From assembly GCA_946480475.1 (NCBI GenBank), contig CAMLJM010000022.1, forward strand, positions 1 through 55,460: DNA of 55,460 nt, written 5' to 3'. Shown one piece after another: positions 24,835-33,619 of this stretch. The DNA is from an uncultured Alphaproteobacteria bacterium. Its GTDB lineage: Bacteria; Pseudomonadota; Alphaproteobacteria; Micavibrionales; Micavibrionaceae. The notes under the pieces are model-generated. The model was not told where the DNA came from and ran no database searches. It saw only the letters and a list, made by a program, of their open reading frames with translations. Positions within the stretch are counted from its first letter, which is position 1. The number at the start of each line of letters is the position of its first letter. The position numbers were made by a program, and so were the translations under genes.

Positions 24835-24929
24835 TAACCTGCAAAGGCTGGCGCTTGATGCGAGACGGCTTACATTTATCGGGAATGGGCCTATAATCGG
24901 TTTCAACGAATAAGAGGTTTCTTCGCGTC

Positions 24930-25571
24930 TTGAATATCGATCTTTTACTGACGTCCAAAGGCGAAGCCGGGCTGGTCTGCGACCAGGCCGCAGGAAGTCC
25001 TGTGGCCGGGATCATGTTTGATTCCGATACCGGCCTTATGACGATTGAATATACAGAGATTGACCCGCTGGATTTGAACATCCCTGTCGATGACAGCTAT
25101 ATCGAGATGCTGTATTACGCGACATCCATTCATATCGGTACCATTATTGATGGTGAGATTCGCGATAACCGCCAGGTGCCGATTCTGCTGCTGAACGATC
25201 CTGCCGCCAATTCTGATCGCGCCCGTTTTGCCAAGCCCCGTTCATCTGTGATCGCTTTCGAACGTTTCATGAAAGACTGCATCAAAGGACAACCTATCCA
25301 TCGTGAGGACCTTGCTGATGAAAGCGCCAGCGGCTCTGTCATGGGTGGCATGAGTGCGGCCATTCTGAAGTTTGCACCCAATCTTGTGCGTCAGCGCACG
25401 ATGGAAATTGCCCCTACGCTGGCCCCTAAGGGACCGAATGCCCCGGGACTGGGGCTGGGTGGCGGACGTAACGGCAACCGCAGCGTCAATACAGGACAAG
25501 TTAATCCCATGCGCGGGCGTCCGCCGCCGACACATCGTGATGATGACGATGATGATAAGGGTAAGCGTTAG
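24930..25571 (+). CDS. Hypothetical protein with acidic tail
   Basis: A 213-residue protein of unknown function, probably starting at TTG 24930 (MNIDLLLTSKGEAGLV) with AGAGG twelve bases upstream. The first 120 residues look like a compact alpha-beta domain; the last 50 are Gly/Pro/Arg-rich and end in six Asp residues and K-G-K-R, likely disordered. Its stop codon overlaps the stop of the convergent gene. No motif points to an activity. Confidence 0.65.
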   Translation: MNIDLLLTSKGEAGLVCDQAAGSPVAGIMFDSDTGLMTIEYTEIDPLDLNIPVDDSYIEMLYYATSIHIGTIIDGEIRDNRQVPILLLNDPAANSDRARFAKPRSSVIAFERFMKDCIKGQPIHREDLADESASGSVMGGMSAAILKFAPNLVRQRTMEIAPTLAPKGPNAPGLGLGGGRNGNRSVNTGQVNPMRGRPPPTHRDDDDDDKGKR

Positions 25572-25870
25572 ATATGGATATGCTGGGCGAACTTAATGCC
25601 CGTCATCTGCTCTAATTTCTTCAGTGTATTTTCCAGCATCATGCCTTTGGCCTGCACGAAAAATTCGCCTGATGGTCCCTTGCCGTCGCCGCCAGCATAA
25701 CGGAAATAAACACTATCGCCACCCGCAGATACTTTGACACCCGGAAAGTCTTTGGCCGTTCCCTTGGCAACCTTGCGCGAGGCCGATTCTGCCGGCACCA
25801 TTTCGTAATTGAACTTCTTCAGGATGCTATGTACTTGCGGTGCTGAAATGCTGGAGGTTGGTTTACCCAT
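25568..25870 (-). CDS. Small hypothetical protein
   Basis: A 100-residue basic protein of unknown function, opening MGKPTSSISAPQVHSI. AGGG six bases before the ATG marks the start. It lies 15 bases downstream of mltG and is likely the last gene of the acpP-fabF-mltG run. Its TAA shares two bases with the TAG of the opposing gene. Confidence 0.65.
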   Translation of the reverse strand: MGKPTSSISAPQVHSILKKFNYEMVPAESASRKVAKGTAKDFPGVKVSAGGDSVYFRYAGGDGKGPSGEFFVQAKGMMLENTLKKLEQMTGIKFAQHIHI

Positions 25871-25885
25871 GGCTATCCCTGTTGT

Positions 25886-26884
25886 TTATTGTTGAGACCG
25901 TATCTTACGCCATTTTGCCACGTTTGCTTCATGCTCCGCCAGTGTTTCGGCAAACACATGGCCGCCCGTGCCATCAGCCACAAAATATATATAGTTATGG
26001 GCTTCCGGATTTAAAACCGCCGCGATAGATTCACGGCCAGGATTACAAATGGGCCCCGGCGGCAAGCCCGGGTACTTGTAGGTGTTATAGGGGGAGTCGA
26101 TTTCCAGATCTTTTCTGAGCAGGCGGCGACCCAGCGGCCCCATACCGTCTTCCTTGATCTCGCCTTTGGTCAGGGCATAGATCGCTGTGGGATCAGATTG
26201 CATCGGCATGCCGCGCTTCAGGCGGTTAATAAAAACCCCCGCCACTTTGCGGCGTTCTTCGGCAACACCGGTTTCTTTCTCAACGATGGAGGCCAGCACC
26301 ATCACTTCATTCATGTTCACAACAGGCAGGTCGGGAATACGTGTCGGCCAAAGCTCATCCTGCGCCTTTTTCATGGCGGCTTGCATCTGTTCAATGATGT
26401 TCTGGCGCGTATCTGATTTCATATAGTGATAGGTTTCCGGAAGGAGAGAACCTTCTTCCGGGACCATGGTTAATGGATCACCCGACAGTTCTGTGATTTT
26501 ATTCAACTGCTGGACGATCTGCCAACTGGTCAGGCCCTCGCGGAAGGTAAGCTTGCGATCATACACCTCACCCTTCACCATCTTATCAAGGATCATGGCC
26601 ATCGAAGCCTGCGGCGGGATTTCGTATTCGCCTGCTTTTAATTGAGTGTGCTGATTTTTTAACCGCGCGGATATCTTGAATACTAGGGGATTGCTGATCG
26701 CCCCTTCCAATTGAAGTTTCGCCGCAATCGCGCTCATGCCTGTGCCTTTATCGATGGTCACAAATTTTGTATCCGCAAGCGGGCCTGGTTTGCGGAATTC
26801 ATTCAGGCCCCAGAGAGCCGTACCCACCCCGGCGATTATCGCCAGTGTCAGCAAGAAGGTGATGATCGAGATGAAAGACTTCAT
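25886..26884 (-). CDS. mltG: Endolytic murein transglycosylase
   Basis: YceG-family membrane enzyme that cleaves nascent glycan strands and so sets their length. There is one N-terminal membrane helix (residues 4-26), a LysM-like subdomain (about 40-110) and the catalytic region with the essential Glu in LASIVEKET near residue 198. The P-Y-N-T-Y-K-Y-P-G-L-P-P-G-P-I-x-N-P-G box near 268 is intact. It follows fabF, a common pairing in Proteobacteria. Confidence 0.94.
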   Translation of the reverse strand: MKSFISIITFLLTLAIIAGVGTALWGLNEFRKPGPLADTKFVTIDKGTGMSAIAAKLQLEGAISNPLVFKISARLKNQHTQLKAGEYEIPPQASMAMILDKMVKGEVYDRKLTFREGLTSWQIVQQLNKITELSGDPLTMVPEEGSLLPETYHYMKSDTRQNIIEQMQAAMKKAQDELWPTRIPDLPVVNMNEVMVLASIVEKETGVAEERRKVAGVFINRLKRGMPMQSDPTAIYALTKGEIKEDGMGPLGRRLLRKDLEIDSPYNTYKYPGLPPGPICNPGRESIAAVLNPEAHNYIYFVADGTGGHVFAETLAEHEANVAKWRKIRSQQ

Positions 26885-26933
26885 CGGGAAATTATACAGA
26901 CAGATCGGGTTCGCGACAGTCTTAATTTTGAAC

Positions 26934-26998
26934 CACGGATAAACACGGATAGACGCGGATGTAGAAGCATAATCCGTGTTTATCCGCGTCCATCTGTG
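26934..26998. repeat. Imperfect palindrome of CACGGATAAA-type units
   Basis: Between mltG and fabF three roughly 10-base units of the form CACGGATAAA (26934-26961) are mirrored by ATCCGTGTTT-type units (26972-26998). The 27-base arms differ at six positions, all C/T transitions, around an 11-base spacer. It looks like a dispersed intergenic hairpin repeat; similar ATCCGTGTTTATCC stretches are frequent in environmental bacterial genomes (from memory, unchecked). It could act as a fabF transcript end or processing site. Confidence 0.65.
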
Positions 26999-27008
26999 TT
27001 TTTATTTG

Positions 27009-28280
27009 TTAAACGGCCCTTACAACAAGGCTGGCGTTGGTGCCGCCGAAACCGAAGGAGTTTGAAAGCGCGATATTAACTTTCTTCTCTTTCGCCACTT
27101 TCGGCACCAGATCAAGGCCTTTGCAAGGTTCTGATACGTTTTCCAGGTTCAGTGTCGGCGGCAGGATGCCCGTCTGCATCGCTTTGATCGAATAGATCGC
27201 TTCCACCGCGCCAGCCGCACCCAACAAGTGGCCGATGGCAGACTTGGTTGAGGACATAGACACTTTATCAAGGCTGTTGGCGAACAGACGTTTGACGGCT
27301 GTGCATTCGATCCCGTCACCCACTGGTGTCGATGTGCCATGTGCATTGATGTAATCGACATCTGCCGGGCTGATCCTGGCGTGTTTCAAGGCAGCTTCCA
27401 TCGCACGATAACCGCCATTGCCATCTTCAGCAGGGGCCGTCATATGGAACGCATCGCCGGAGAGGCCATAGCCAATCACTTCGGCATAAATCTTGGCGCC
27501 GCGCTTTTTTGCGTGTTCGTATTCTTCGAGAACAACAACACCAGCACCTTCACCGATGACGAAACCATCACGGGCTTCGTCGAACGGGCGGGACGCTTCG
27601 GTCGGTCGGTCGTTGTAACCGGTTGAAAGCGCGCGGATGGCGGCGAAGCTCGCGACACCTAGGCGATTCACAGCGGATTCAGCACCGCCCGCCACCATCA
27701 CATCAGCATCACCGAACATGATTAGGCGCGCAGCATCACCAATCGCGTGTGTGCCTGTGGCACAGGCCGTCACCACAGAATGGTTAGGGCCCTTGAAGCC
27801 ATATTCGATCGACACATGGCCGGAGGCAAGGTTGATCAGCATCGCAGGCACTGTGAATGGGGAAAGGCGACGTGGGCCTTTTTCATGCAGCGTGACAGAG
27901 CTTTCATACATAGACTGCAGGCCGCCGATGCCGGAGCCGATCAATACGCCTGTGCGCCATTGATCTTCTTCCGTTTCCGCTTTCCAGCCTGAATCTTCGA
28001 TGGCTTCTTTGGCGGCCGCCATGGCGAAGACAATGAAGATATCCATTTTCTTCTGCTCTTTAGGCAGAACAAATAGATCGGGGTTAAAGCTGCCGTCGGT
28101 CGGTGCGGCATCAGTTGTGCGCGGTACCTCGCCCGCGATCTGCGCGGCGATGTCAGATGCATCGAAACCCTGAATACGGCGGATGCCGCTTTCGCTATTG
28201 GTGATGCGTTTCCAGTTGTGGTCAACACCCACACCCAGCCCCGACACCATACCCATGCCCGTTACAACAACGCGTCTCAT
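27009..28280 (-). CDS. fabF: 3-oxoacyl-ACP synthase II
   Basis: Condensing enzyme that elongates acyl-ACP with malonyl-ACP. The catalytic Cys lies in VVTACATGTHAIGDAARL, and the two catalytic His residues are in NAHGTSTPVGD and KSAIGHLLGAAG. 423 residues is full length. It follows acpP by about 85 bases containing a hairpin, and precedes mltG, the standard acpP-fabF-mltG order. Confidence 0.96.
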   Translation of the reverse strand: MRRVVVTGMGMVSGLGVGVDHNWKRITNSESGIRRIQGFDASDIAAQIAGEVPRTTDAAPTDGSFNPDLFVLPKEQKKMDIFIVFAMAAAKEAIEDSGWKAETEEDQWRTGVLIGSGIGGLQSMYESSVTLHEKGPRRLSPFTVPAMLINLASGHVSIEYGFKGPNHSVVTACATGTHAIGDAARLIMFGDADVMVAGGAESAVNRLGVASFAAIRALSTGYNDRPTEASRPFDEARDGFVIGEGAGVVVLEEYEHAKKRGAKIYAEVIGYGLSGDAFHMTAPAEDGNGGYRAMEAALKHARISPADVDYINAHGTSTPVGDGIECTAVKRLFANSLDKVSMSSTKSAIGHLLGAAGAVEAIYSIKAMQTGILPPTLNLENVSEPCKGLDLVPKVAKEKKVNIALSNSFGFGGTNASLVVRAV

Positions 28281-28316
28281 CTTTCGACTCCGATCTGTAT
28301 ACTAAGATAGTAATGA

Positions 28317-28347
28317 CAAAGCAGTGTCAGGTTATGACACTGCTTTG
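28317..28347 (-). promoter_or_regulatory. Strong hairpin between acpP and fabF
   Basis: CAAAGCAGTGTCA (28317-28329) and TGACACTGCTTTG (28335-28347) are a perfect 13-bp inverted repeat with a five-base loop. No clear T-run follows on the minus strand, so it more likely is a partial terminator or an mRNA-stabilising stem that gives more acpP than fabF message. Confidence 0.65.
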
Positions 28348-28365
28348 AAATTCATGCGCCCGATA

Positions 28366-28605
28366 TTACTCGGCAGCGTGTTCCTTGATGAAGCTTACAG
28401 CATCGCCCACTGTCTGAATTTTCTCAGCGGCGTCATCGGGGATTTCCACGTTGAATTCTTCTTCAAACGCCATGACCAGTTCGACCGTGTCGAGGGAGTC
28501 AGCGCCCAGATCGTCGATAAAGCTCGCGCCTTCTTGAACTTTTGCTTCGTCTACACCGAGGTGCTCAACGACAATTTTCTTCACGCGTGCGGCTACGTCA
28601 CTCAT
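28366..28605 (-). CDS. acpP: Acyl carrier protein
   Basis: Carries fatty acid intermediates as thioesters on 4'-phosphopantetheine. The attachment Ser37 lies in GADSLDTVE, followed by the acidic helix II. 79 residues, strongly acidic. It is the first gene of acpP-fabF-mltG and separated from fabG by a plus-strand insertion. AcpS at 14866 would modify it. Confidence 0.97.
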   Translation of the reverse strand: MSDVAARVKKIVVEHLGVDEAKVQEGASFIDDLGADSLDTVELVMAFEEEFNVEIPDDAAEKIQTVGDAVSFIKEHAAE

Positions 28606-28867
28606 TTTTAAACCTTGCTTGTTTAGTTAGTCCTACGTTTTTCAACTCGGCGAATGTAAGCAGGTACCCCGGTGAAATCAAGGATTTTGCATCGCCGCAG
28701 GCCATAATACCCCCATCACAGCCTTAAGATCCTGATTTTTCCCTGAAAAATCATTATGTTAACTAATACATGAAATCTTGGACTCAGCATTTCCTTTCTG
28801 CTAGGATGAGATAAATAAGTAAAAAGCCCGGAAATCCGGGATAAAATGAAGATATAGAGGGTAAAAC

Positions 28868-29644
28868 GTGTCTTCAGATAAAACGCAATCCGCCGTAGGT
28901 GGCACCGCCGCCGCTATTGGATCCGTAGGCAACCGCGAAGGCGGCCTGTCAGCGGCCATGAAACGTGCTGCTGTTGATAATGCTTCTGTTTCCGTGCGTC
29001 TGAAGGATGACAAGGGCGAGGCGCTGGACGCTGCCCTGACCGACAGCGCCTTTATGGCCAAGACCGATGGTGACCTGAAGAGCCTTTCCGGCCAGGACCT
29101 GTTTAATGAAATGCGTTTTAACCCTGAAACACAGGCCAAAACCGGGACATCATGGGCGCAGGTCAATATTGCGCGCGCGGGGCTGGATCAGGAAGTCGAC
29201 AAACTGATCGAAGGAACACCTGTTGTTGAAGAGCGTCAGGCCCAAGAAAATATCAAAGGCCTTTTGGCTTCCAAAACCCTGATGGAAATGACACCCATCC
29301 AGGTGAAATTCCTGCAACAGAATCTGGAGCGCCTGGGCCTTTATAACGGCAAGATCGACGGCGATTTCACAAATCCCGCCATGGTCGCATCACTGGATAG
29401 CCTTGCGCATGCCGAAAAGACAATTGAGAAATCGATGAAAGGCAGCCGTGCATCCCTGGACTTCGTATGGGCGCTTCGCAATGAAACACCGAAAATGTCC
29501 GGGCCTGCGTTGCCTTCAGGCGAAGCCAAAGTCATGACCATGTTCAAAGAGGCTCGTGCGGAGATAACTTCCGCAGCCACACCGACGGCAGCGACACCAC
29601 GTTCGCCAGATCCGCGCCTGCAGCCGATACCGTCACTGGCTTAA
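28868..29644 (+). CDS. Hypothetical protein with a peptidoglycan-binding-like segment
   Basis: A 258-residue protein of unknown function starting at GTG 28868, six bases after AGAGGG. Residues 138-170 carry a PG_binding_1-like pattern (KFLQQNLERLGLYNGKIDG), similar to segments of the large protein at 2928-5105. The N-terminal part is Gly/Ala/Ser-rich; the C-terminal 30 residues are Thr/Pro/Ala-rich. There is no signal peptide. It sits on the opposite strand inside the fatty-acid cluster and has its own terminator. Confidence 0.7.
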   Translation: MSSDKTQSAVGGTAAAIGSVGNREGGLSAAMKRAAVDNASVSVRLKDDKGEALDAALTDSAFMAKTDGDLKSLSGQDLFNEMRFNPETQAKTGTSWAQVNIARAGLDQEVDKLIEGTPVVEERQAQENIKGLLASKTLMEMTPIQVKFLQQNLERLGLYNGKIDGDFTNPAMVASLDSLAHAEKTIEKSMKGSRASLDFVWALRNETPKMSGPALPSGEAKVMTMFKEARAEITSAATPTAATPRSPDPRLQPIPSLA

Positions 29645-29668
29645 AAAACGGACGATAACAGAATTCTC

Positions 29669-29694
29669 ATGAGGCGCATTAAGCGCCTCATTTT
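29669..29694 (+). terminator. Terminator after the 28868 gene
   Basis: ATGAGGCGC (29669-29677) pairs with GCGCCTCAT (29683-29691) around ATTAA, followed by TTTTATT. It overlaps the stop of the convergent HAD gene. Confidence 0.8.
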
Positions 29695-30361
29695 ATTCTA
29701 TGAAGGTCAGAAGGTCTTTGAGATCCGGCGAGACAATATGCACCCCTGCGTTCTTAAGATGACCGGCCTGTGATGTCTGATCATGGGCCAGGCCATGATA
29801 ACCGAATACTTTCATACCCGCAGCCACGCCTGCGGTAGCACCCGCCACGCTATCTTCCACAACCAGGCAGCGCGCTGGCGGTACGCCCATTTTTGCGGCG
29901 GCATGCAAATAGAGATCGGGGGCAGGTTTTGGCTTTTCTACATCTTCGACCGTGAAAATGCGGTCTTCAGAAAAGAATGACAGCAGCCCTGTCGCTTTCA
30001 GTGAGCCTACGACATTCGGACGCTCGCCGTTCGAACCCACACAGATTTTATATTTTTGCGATAAAACTTTCAGAACGTCTTCAATACCAGGAGCGGCTTT
30101 TGCCATGGCATCCATGTTTGCTGCCACACGGTCGATGAATTGTTGCATGGCATCGGGGGGTAATGGCTTGCCGGTTTCACGGGCAACCGTTTCCCATACC
30201 ATTGACTGCCCCGCCCCTACAAAAGTTCTGAGACAATACTCTGGCGTATATTGCGGATGCCCTGCCGCCGTCAGGACTTCACTCGTGGAAAAATTACACA
30301 GCCATTCACTGTCAACCAGCGTACCATCACAATCGAAGATAACTAAATCAAATGCAGGCAT
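29693..30361 (-). CDS. HAD family hydrolase (phosphoglycolate phosphatase-like)
   Basis: Haloacid-dehalogenase-type phosphatase of 222 residues. Motif I FDCDGTLVDSE (nucleophile Asp near residue 9), motif II V-G-S-N-G-E-R, motif III Lys in V-E-K-P-K-P-A-P-D and motif IV VVEDSVAGATAG are all intact, with an alpha-helical cap between motifs I and II. The substrate is a small phosphorylated metabolite that cannot be assigned. It follows fabG by 11 bases and is the last gene of that run. Confidence 0.85.
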   Translation of the reverse strand: MPAFDLVIFDCDGTLVDSEWLCNFSTSEVLTAAGHPQYTPEYCLRTFVGAGQSMVWETVARETGKPLPPDAMQQFIDRVAANMDAMAKAAPGIEDVLKVLSQKYKICVGSNGERPNVVGSLKATGLLSFFSEDRIFTVEDVEKPKPAPDLYLHAAAKMGVPPARCLVVEDSVAGATAGVAAGMKVFGYHGLAHDQTSQAGHLKNAGVHIVSPDLKDLLTFIE

Positions 30362-30372
30362 TGAACATTGCC

Positions 30373-31110
30373 CTAGATCATCGCCATGCCGCCATTCACG
30401 TGAATGGTTTGGCCGGTTACATACGCAGATTCCTCGCTGGCGAGATAGACAGTAGCTGCGGCGATATCTTCAGGGCCGCCCATGCGGCCCATGGGAATCG
30501 TGCTATTGATTTTGGCTTTTTGATCATCGGTCAGTACGTCTGTCATCGGTGTGGCGATAAAGCCCGGCGCGATACAATTGACAGTCACATTACGGCTGGC
30601 AATCTCCGCCGCCATGGCTTTCGTCCAACCCACCAAGCCTGCCTTGGAGGCCACATAGTTGCACTGGCCCGGGTTACCCGTTGCCCCGACAACAGACGAG
30701 ATATTGATGATGCGGCCCCAGCGCGCCTTCATCATGCCGCGCTGGCAGGCCTGCGCCAGCAAAAATGTCGCGGTCAGGTTGACGCGGATCACTTCTTCCC
30801 ATTCTTCCGGTTTCATGCGCAGGGACAGGTTATCTTTAGTCAGGCCTGCATTATTCACCAGGATATTAATGCTGCCCATGGCCTCCGTCGCGGTTTTTAC
30901 AAGTGCTTCCACCTGCGCGACATCGCCCAGATCAGCCGGGAATACATGAACACGGTCACCCAACTCGGCAGCCAGTTCCTTCAACTTGCCTTCGTTACGG
31001 CCAGAGATGCCGACGACAGCGCCCTGCGCATGCAGGGCTTTGGCGATTGCGCCCCCGATACCGCCGGTTGCGCCTGTCACGAGTGCTGTTTTTCCGCTTA
31101 GGTTGAACAT
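30373..31110 (-). CDS. fabG: 3-oxoacyl-ACP reductase
   Basis: NADPH-dependent short-chain dehydrogenase that reduces 3-oxoacyl-ACP. Cofactor loop TGATGGIG (12-19), NNAGLTKDN near 87, the catalytic Ser in I-N-I-S-S-V-V-G and Tyr-Lys in N-Y-V-A-S-K-A-G are present. 245 residues, normal length. Eleven bases separate it from murI upstream and from the HAD gene downstream. Confidence 0.94.
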   Translation of the reverse strand: MFNLSGKTALVTGATGGIGGAIAKALHAQGAVVGISGRNEGKLKELAAELGDRVHVFPADLGDVAQVEALVKTATEAMGSINILVNNAGLTKDNLSLRMKPEEWEEVIRVNLTATFLLAQACQRGMMKARWGRIINISSVVGATGNPGQCNYVASKAGLVGWTKAMAAEIASRNVTVNCIAPGFIATPMTDVLTDDQKAKINSTIPMGRMGGPEDIAAATVYLASEESAYVTGQTIHVNGGMAMI

Positions 31111-31121
31111 GGTTAAGCTCC

Positions 31122-31997
31122 TTATGATGCTTTTCTTAGATCAGTATTCAGAATTTCAGTCAAATCAATATGTTCCGCTGGAATGTCAGTGGCAGAGATA
31201 CCGAGGAAGCGTTCAACCATCGGCGTAAAGCGCTCGACAGCGTCTGTCACCAGGAAACGCAGATCCGTTGTACCCTGATCACGGATTACATGATTGGCTG
31301 CAATGTGGCCCTGCGCCGCATCACCGCAATCGATTAACGTTACGTCGGGACCTGCAACGTCAGCAATGACATCGCGCAATAACGGGAAATGCGTACATCC
31401 CAAAATGATGGTGTCAGGTTTATCATTACCCTTAAACAGCGGGCCGATGTAGCGTTCCACGGCAGCACGTGCGATAGGCCCGTCAATCCAGCCCTCTTCG
31501 GCCAAAGCCACCAGCAATTGCGTGGCGATAGCTGTTACCTTTATATCAGGATCAATTGCCTCAATAGCGCGCGCATAAGAACCCGAACGCACAGTCGATT
31601 GCGTCCCCATCACCAGAATATGTTTGTTCTTTGTCGCCTTAATCGCAGCGGCGGCTGCGGGCGGCACCATGGAGATCACGGGAATAGGTGCAATGAAATT
31701 GGCGATGGCTTCGGCGGCGTGCACCGAGGCTGTATTGCAGGCAATCACGATCATTTTTACATTCTGCTGCATCAGGATGTGCGCAAGGCCGACTGAGTAT
31801 GTGCGTACTGTATCAGCGCTTTTCGTACCGTAAGGAACACGTGCCGTATCGCCCAGATAGACGAAGCGTTCGCCAGGCATAGCATGCATCAGCGCCCGCA
31901 GGACGGTTAACCCGCCGATGCCGGAATCAAAAACGCCGATGGGGCGCGGATCGGATGCAAAACTTTGCTGGGCGATGGCGGGATTGAAGTCATTCAT
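31122..31997 (-). CDS. murI: Glutamate racemase
   Basis: Cofactor-independent racemase that provides D-glutamate for peptidoglycan. GVFDSGIGGLTVLRAL near residue 21, the first catalytic Cys in IACNTASVHA and the second in LGCTHFPLL are intact, and the length (291) is usual. It is placed between fabD and fabG, its ATG overlapping the fabD stop by four bases, so cell-wall precursor and fatty-acid synthesis are on one message. Confidence 0.95.
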   Translation of the reverse strand: MNDFNPAIAQQSFASDPRPIGVFDSGIGGLTVLRALMHAMPGERFVYLGDTARVPYGTKSADTVRTYSVGLAHILMQQNVKMIVIACNTASVHAAEAIANFIAPIPVISMVPPAAAAAIKATKNKHILVMGTQSTVRSGSYARAIEAIDPDIKVTAIATQLLVALAEEGWIDGPIARAAVERYIGPLFKGNDKPDTIILGCTHFPLLRDVIADVAGPDVTLIDCGDAAQGHIAANHVIRDQGTTDLRFLVTDAVERFTPMVERFLGISATDIPAEHIDLTEILNTDLRKAS

Positions 31998-32938
31998 TTC
32001 AGTTTTGCGACCAATTCATCAATTTGCGCCGGAGTGCCGACAGATGATGCTGATACATCCCCTTCGATACGCTTCACCAGACCCGCCAGCACTTTGCCGG
32101 AACCGATCTCGATCATTTCGGTGACGCCTTGTTCTTTCATCCATGTCACAGATTCGCGCCAGCGCACACGGCCTGTAATCTGATCGACGAGAAGGTTGCG
32201 GATTTGATCAGGTGCGCTGACAGCGTTCGCTGTCACATTGGCAACAACGGGCACCACAGGCGGACGAATATCTGTTTTACCCAGCGCCTCGCGCATCTTT
32301 TCAGCAGCCGGGGCCATCAACTGGCAATGGAAGGGCGCGGAGACTGGCAATGCCAGAGCGCGTTTAGCACCCGCTGCCGTTGCCAGTGCTATTGCGGCTT
32401 CGACCGCGCCTTTATGACCGGAGATCACCACCTGGCCCGGTGCATTGTCATTTGCCGCTTCGCAGATTTCAGAAACGGATGCTTCCAGCGCAATCGCCTT
32501 CACCTGATCGAATTCAAGGCCGAGGATGGCGGCCATCGCGCCCTGCCCCACCGGCACAGCCTGCTGCATGGACTGGCCACGCAATTTCAGAAGGCGTGCC
32601 GTATCGGAGAGTGTGAACGCCTCAGCCGCTGTAAGTGCGGAATATTCACCGAGTGAGTGACCGGCAACAAAGCCCGCCACATTCGGCAGTACGATACCGG
32701 CATCTTTGGTCAGCACATTCATGACCGCCATGGATACGGCCATCAGTGCAGGCTGCGTATTTTCAGTCAGGTTAATGTCACTTTCGGGACCTTCCCACAT
32801 GATCTTGGTCAGATTCTGGCCCAAAGCGTCATTGATCTCTTCAAAGGTTTCACGGGCAGTCTTGTACGTATCGGCCAGATCCTTGCCCATGCCGATAGAT
32901 TGCGAACCTTGTCCCGGAAAAATGAATGCGCGTGTCAT
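31994..32938 (-). CDS. fabD: Malonyl-CoA:ACP transacylase
   Basis: Loads malonyl groups onto the acyl carrier protein. The active-site Ser in GHSLGEYSALTAAEAF, N-terminal FPGQGSQSIGMG and the His in VSAPFHCQLM are present. 314 residues is typical. It starts the minus-strand fabD-murI-fabG-HAD unit. Confidence 0.95.
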   Translation of the reverse strand: MTRAFIFPGQGSQSIGMGKDLADTYKTARETFEEINDALGQNLTKIMWEGPESDINLTENTQPALMAVSMAVMNVLTKDAGIVLPNVAGFVAGHSLGEYSALTAAEAFTLSDTARLLKLRGQSMQQAVPVGQGAMAAILGLEFDQVKAIALEASVSEICEAANDNAPGQVVISGHKGAVEAAIALATAAGAKRALALPVSAPFHCQLMAPAAEKMREALGKTDIRPPVVPVVANVTANAVSAPDQIRNLLVDQITGRVRWRESVTWMKEQGVTEMIEIGSGKVLAGLVKRIEGDVSASSVGTPAQIDELVAKLK

Positions 32939-33302
32939 ATTTAAAAGCCTTCATGGGTTACTCGAAAAAAAACCTGCACGATAGAACCCGGGGCCGCCAT
33001 TATTGTCAACTGCCAGAACGTTCATCCAAGGAATTGTGCGCTGCATTAACTCTATCTTATTGATTTTATGGGATGATTGAAGATCACGGAACTTTTGAAT
33101 TTCGCAACGAAACGTGCTATAGTACTGGCACTTGCGTCATAGAAAACTATATAAATCAAGCGGGTAGACCCTTGCTTGCCTGTGCCTGACCTGATCCGGC
33201 ATGGGCCTTGCATATATCTGCCCCGCCACGGGAAGCCTGAAAAAGGCCAAAGCAAGCCGCGGCTTAACATAAATATTAAGGCTTGGAAGGAAAAAGATTA
33301 TT
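32939..33302. other. Intergenic region between divergent fabD and a small gene
   Basis: About 360 bases without a convincing gene. It contains the strong plus-strand promoter at 33095-33123, a long leader of about 170 bases with a short palindrome (33254-33265), and an unsupported 23-codon frame from ATG 33201. A minus-strand promoter for fabD must lie near its start, but I see no clear boxes. Confidence 0.6.
33095..33123 (+). promoter_or_regulatory. Strong sigma70-type promoter
   Basis: TTGAAT (33095-33100) and TATAGT (33118-33123) are separated by exactly 17 bases, and TG at 33115-33116 makes an extended -10. Transcription would begin near 33130. Confidence 0.7.
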
Positions 33303-33593
33303 ATGGGTTGCTCGATTATTAACGATACCATTCAACTGCATGTAGAAGGCAGTGACAAGAATATGGATGTTTTGCTGCAAAATGCGCAAAAACCCGGCCA
33401 AAAACCTAAAGTTACAACAGGCAGCGCCCTGCAAAACCCCGAATTGAGCAAAATGAGCCTGAGCGCGATGATCCGCCGCGTTCGCCAGGATGCCACGGAA
33501 GCGGCCGTCAGCGGCCAGAAAAACTACTGGTCGGCCTTCATGGAACGTACCCGTTCCCGCTGCGCCAACGGTAATTGCGCCGAACAGGCCTGA
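33303..33593 (+). CDS. Small hypothetical protein
   Basis: A 96-residue protein of unknown function, opening MGCSIINDTIQLHVEG and ending with a Cys-containing basic stretch (R-S-R-C-A-N-G-N-C). GGAAGGA lies 12-18 bases before the ATG. It has its own promoter, a leader of about 170 bases and a strong terminator, so it is a free-standing unit. Its N-terminal Cys3 is not in a lipobox. Confidence 0.6.
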   Translation: MGCSIINDTIQLHVEGSDKNMDVLLQNAQKPGQKPKVTTGSALQNPELSKMSLSAMIRRVRQDATEAAVSGQKNYWSAFMERTRSRCANGNCAEQA

Positions 33594-33619
33594 TTTTTCC
33601 CGTTATTTTTTGTTTTTTT

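Noticed and set aside
33201..33272. 23-codon frame in the leader of the 33303 gene
   Set aside because: No ribosome site and no similarity; cannot be told from chance.
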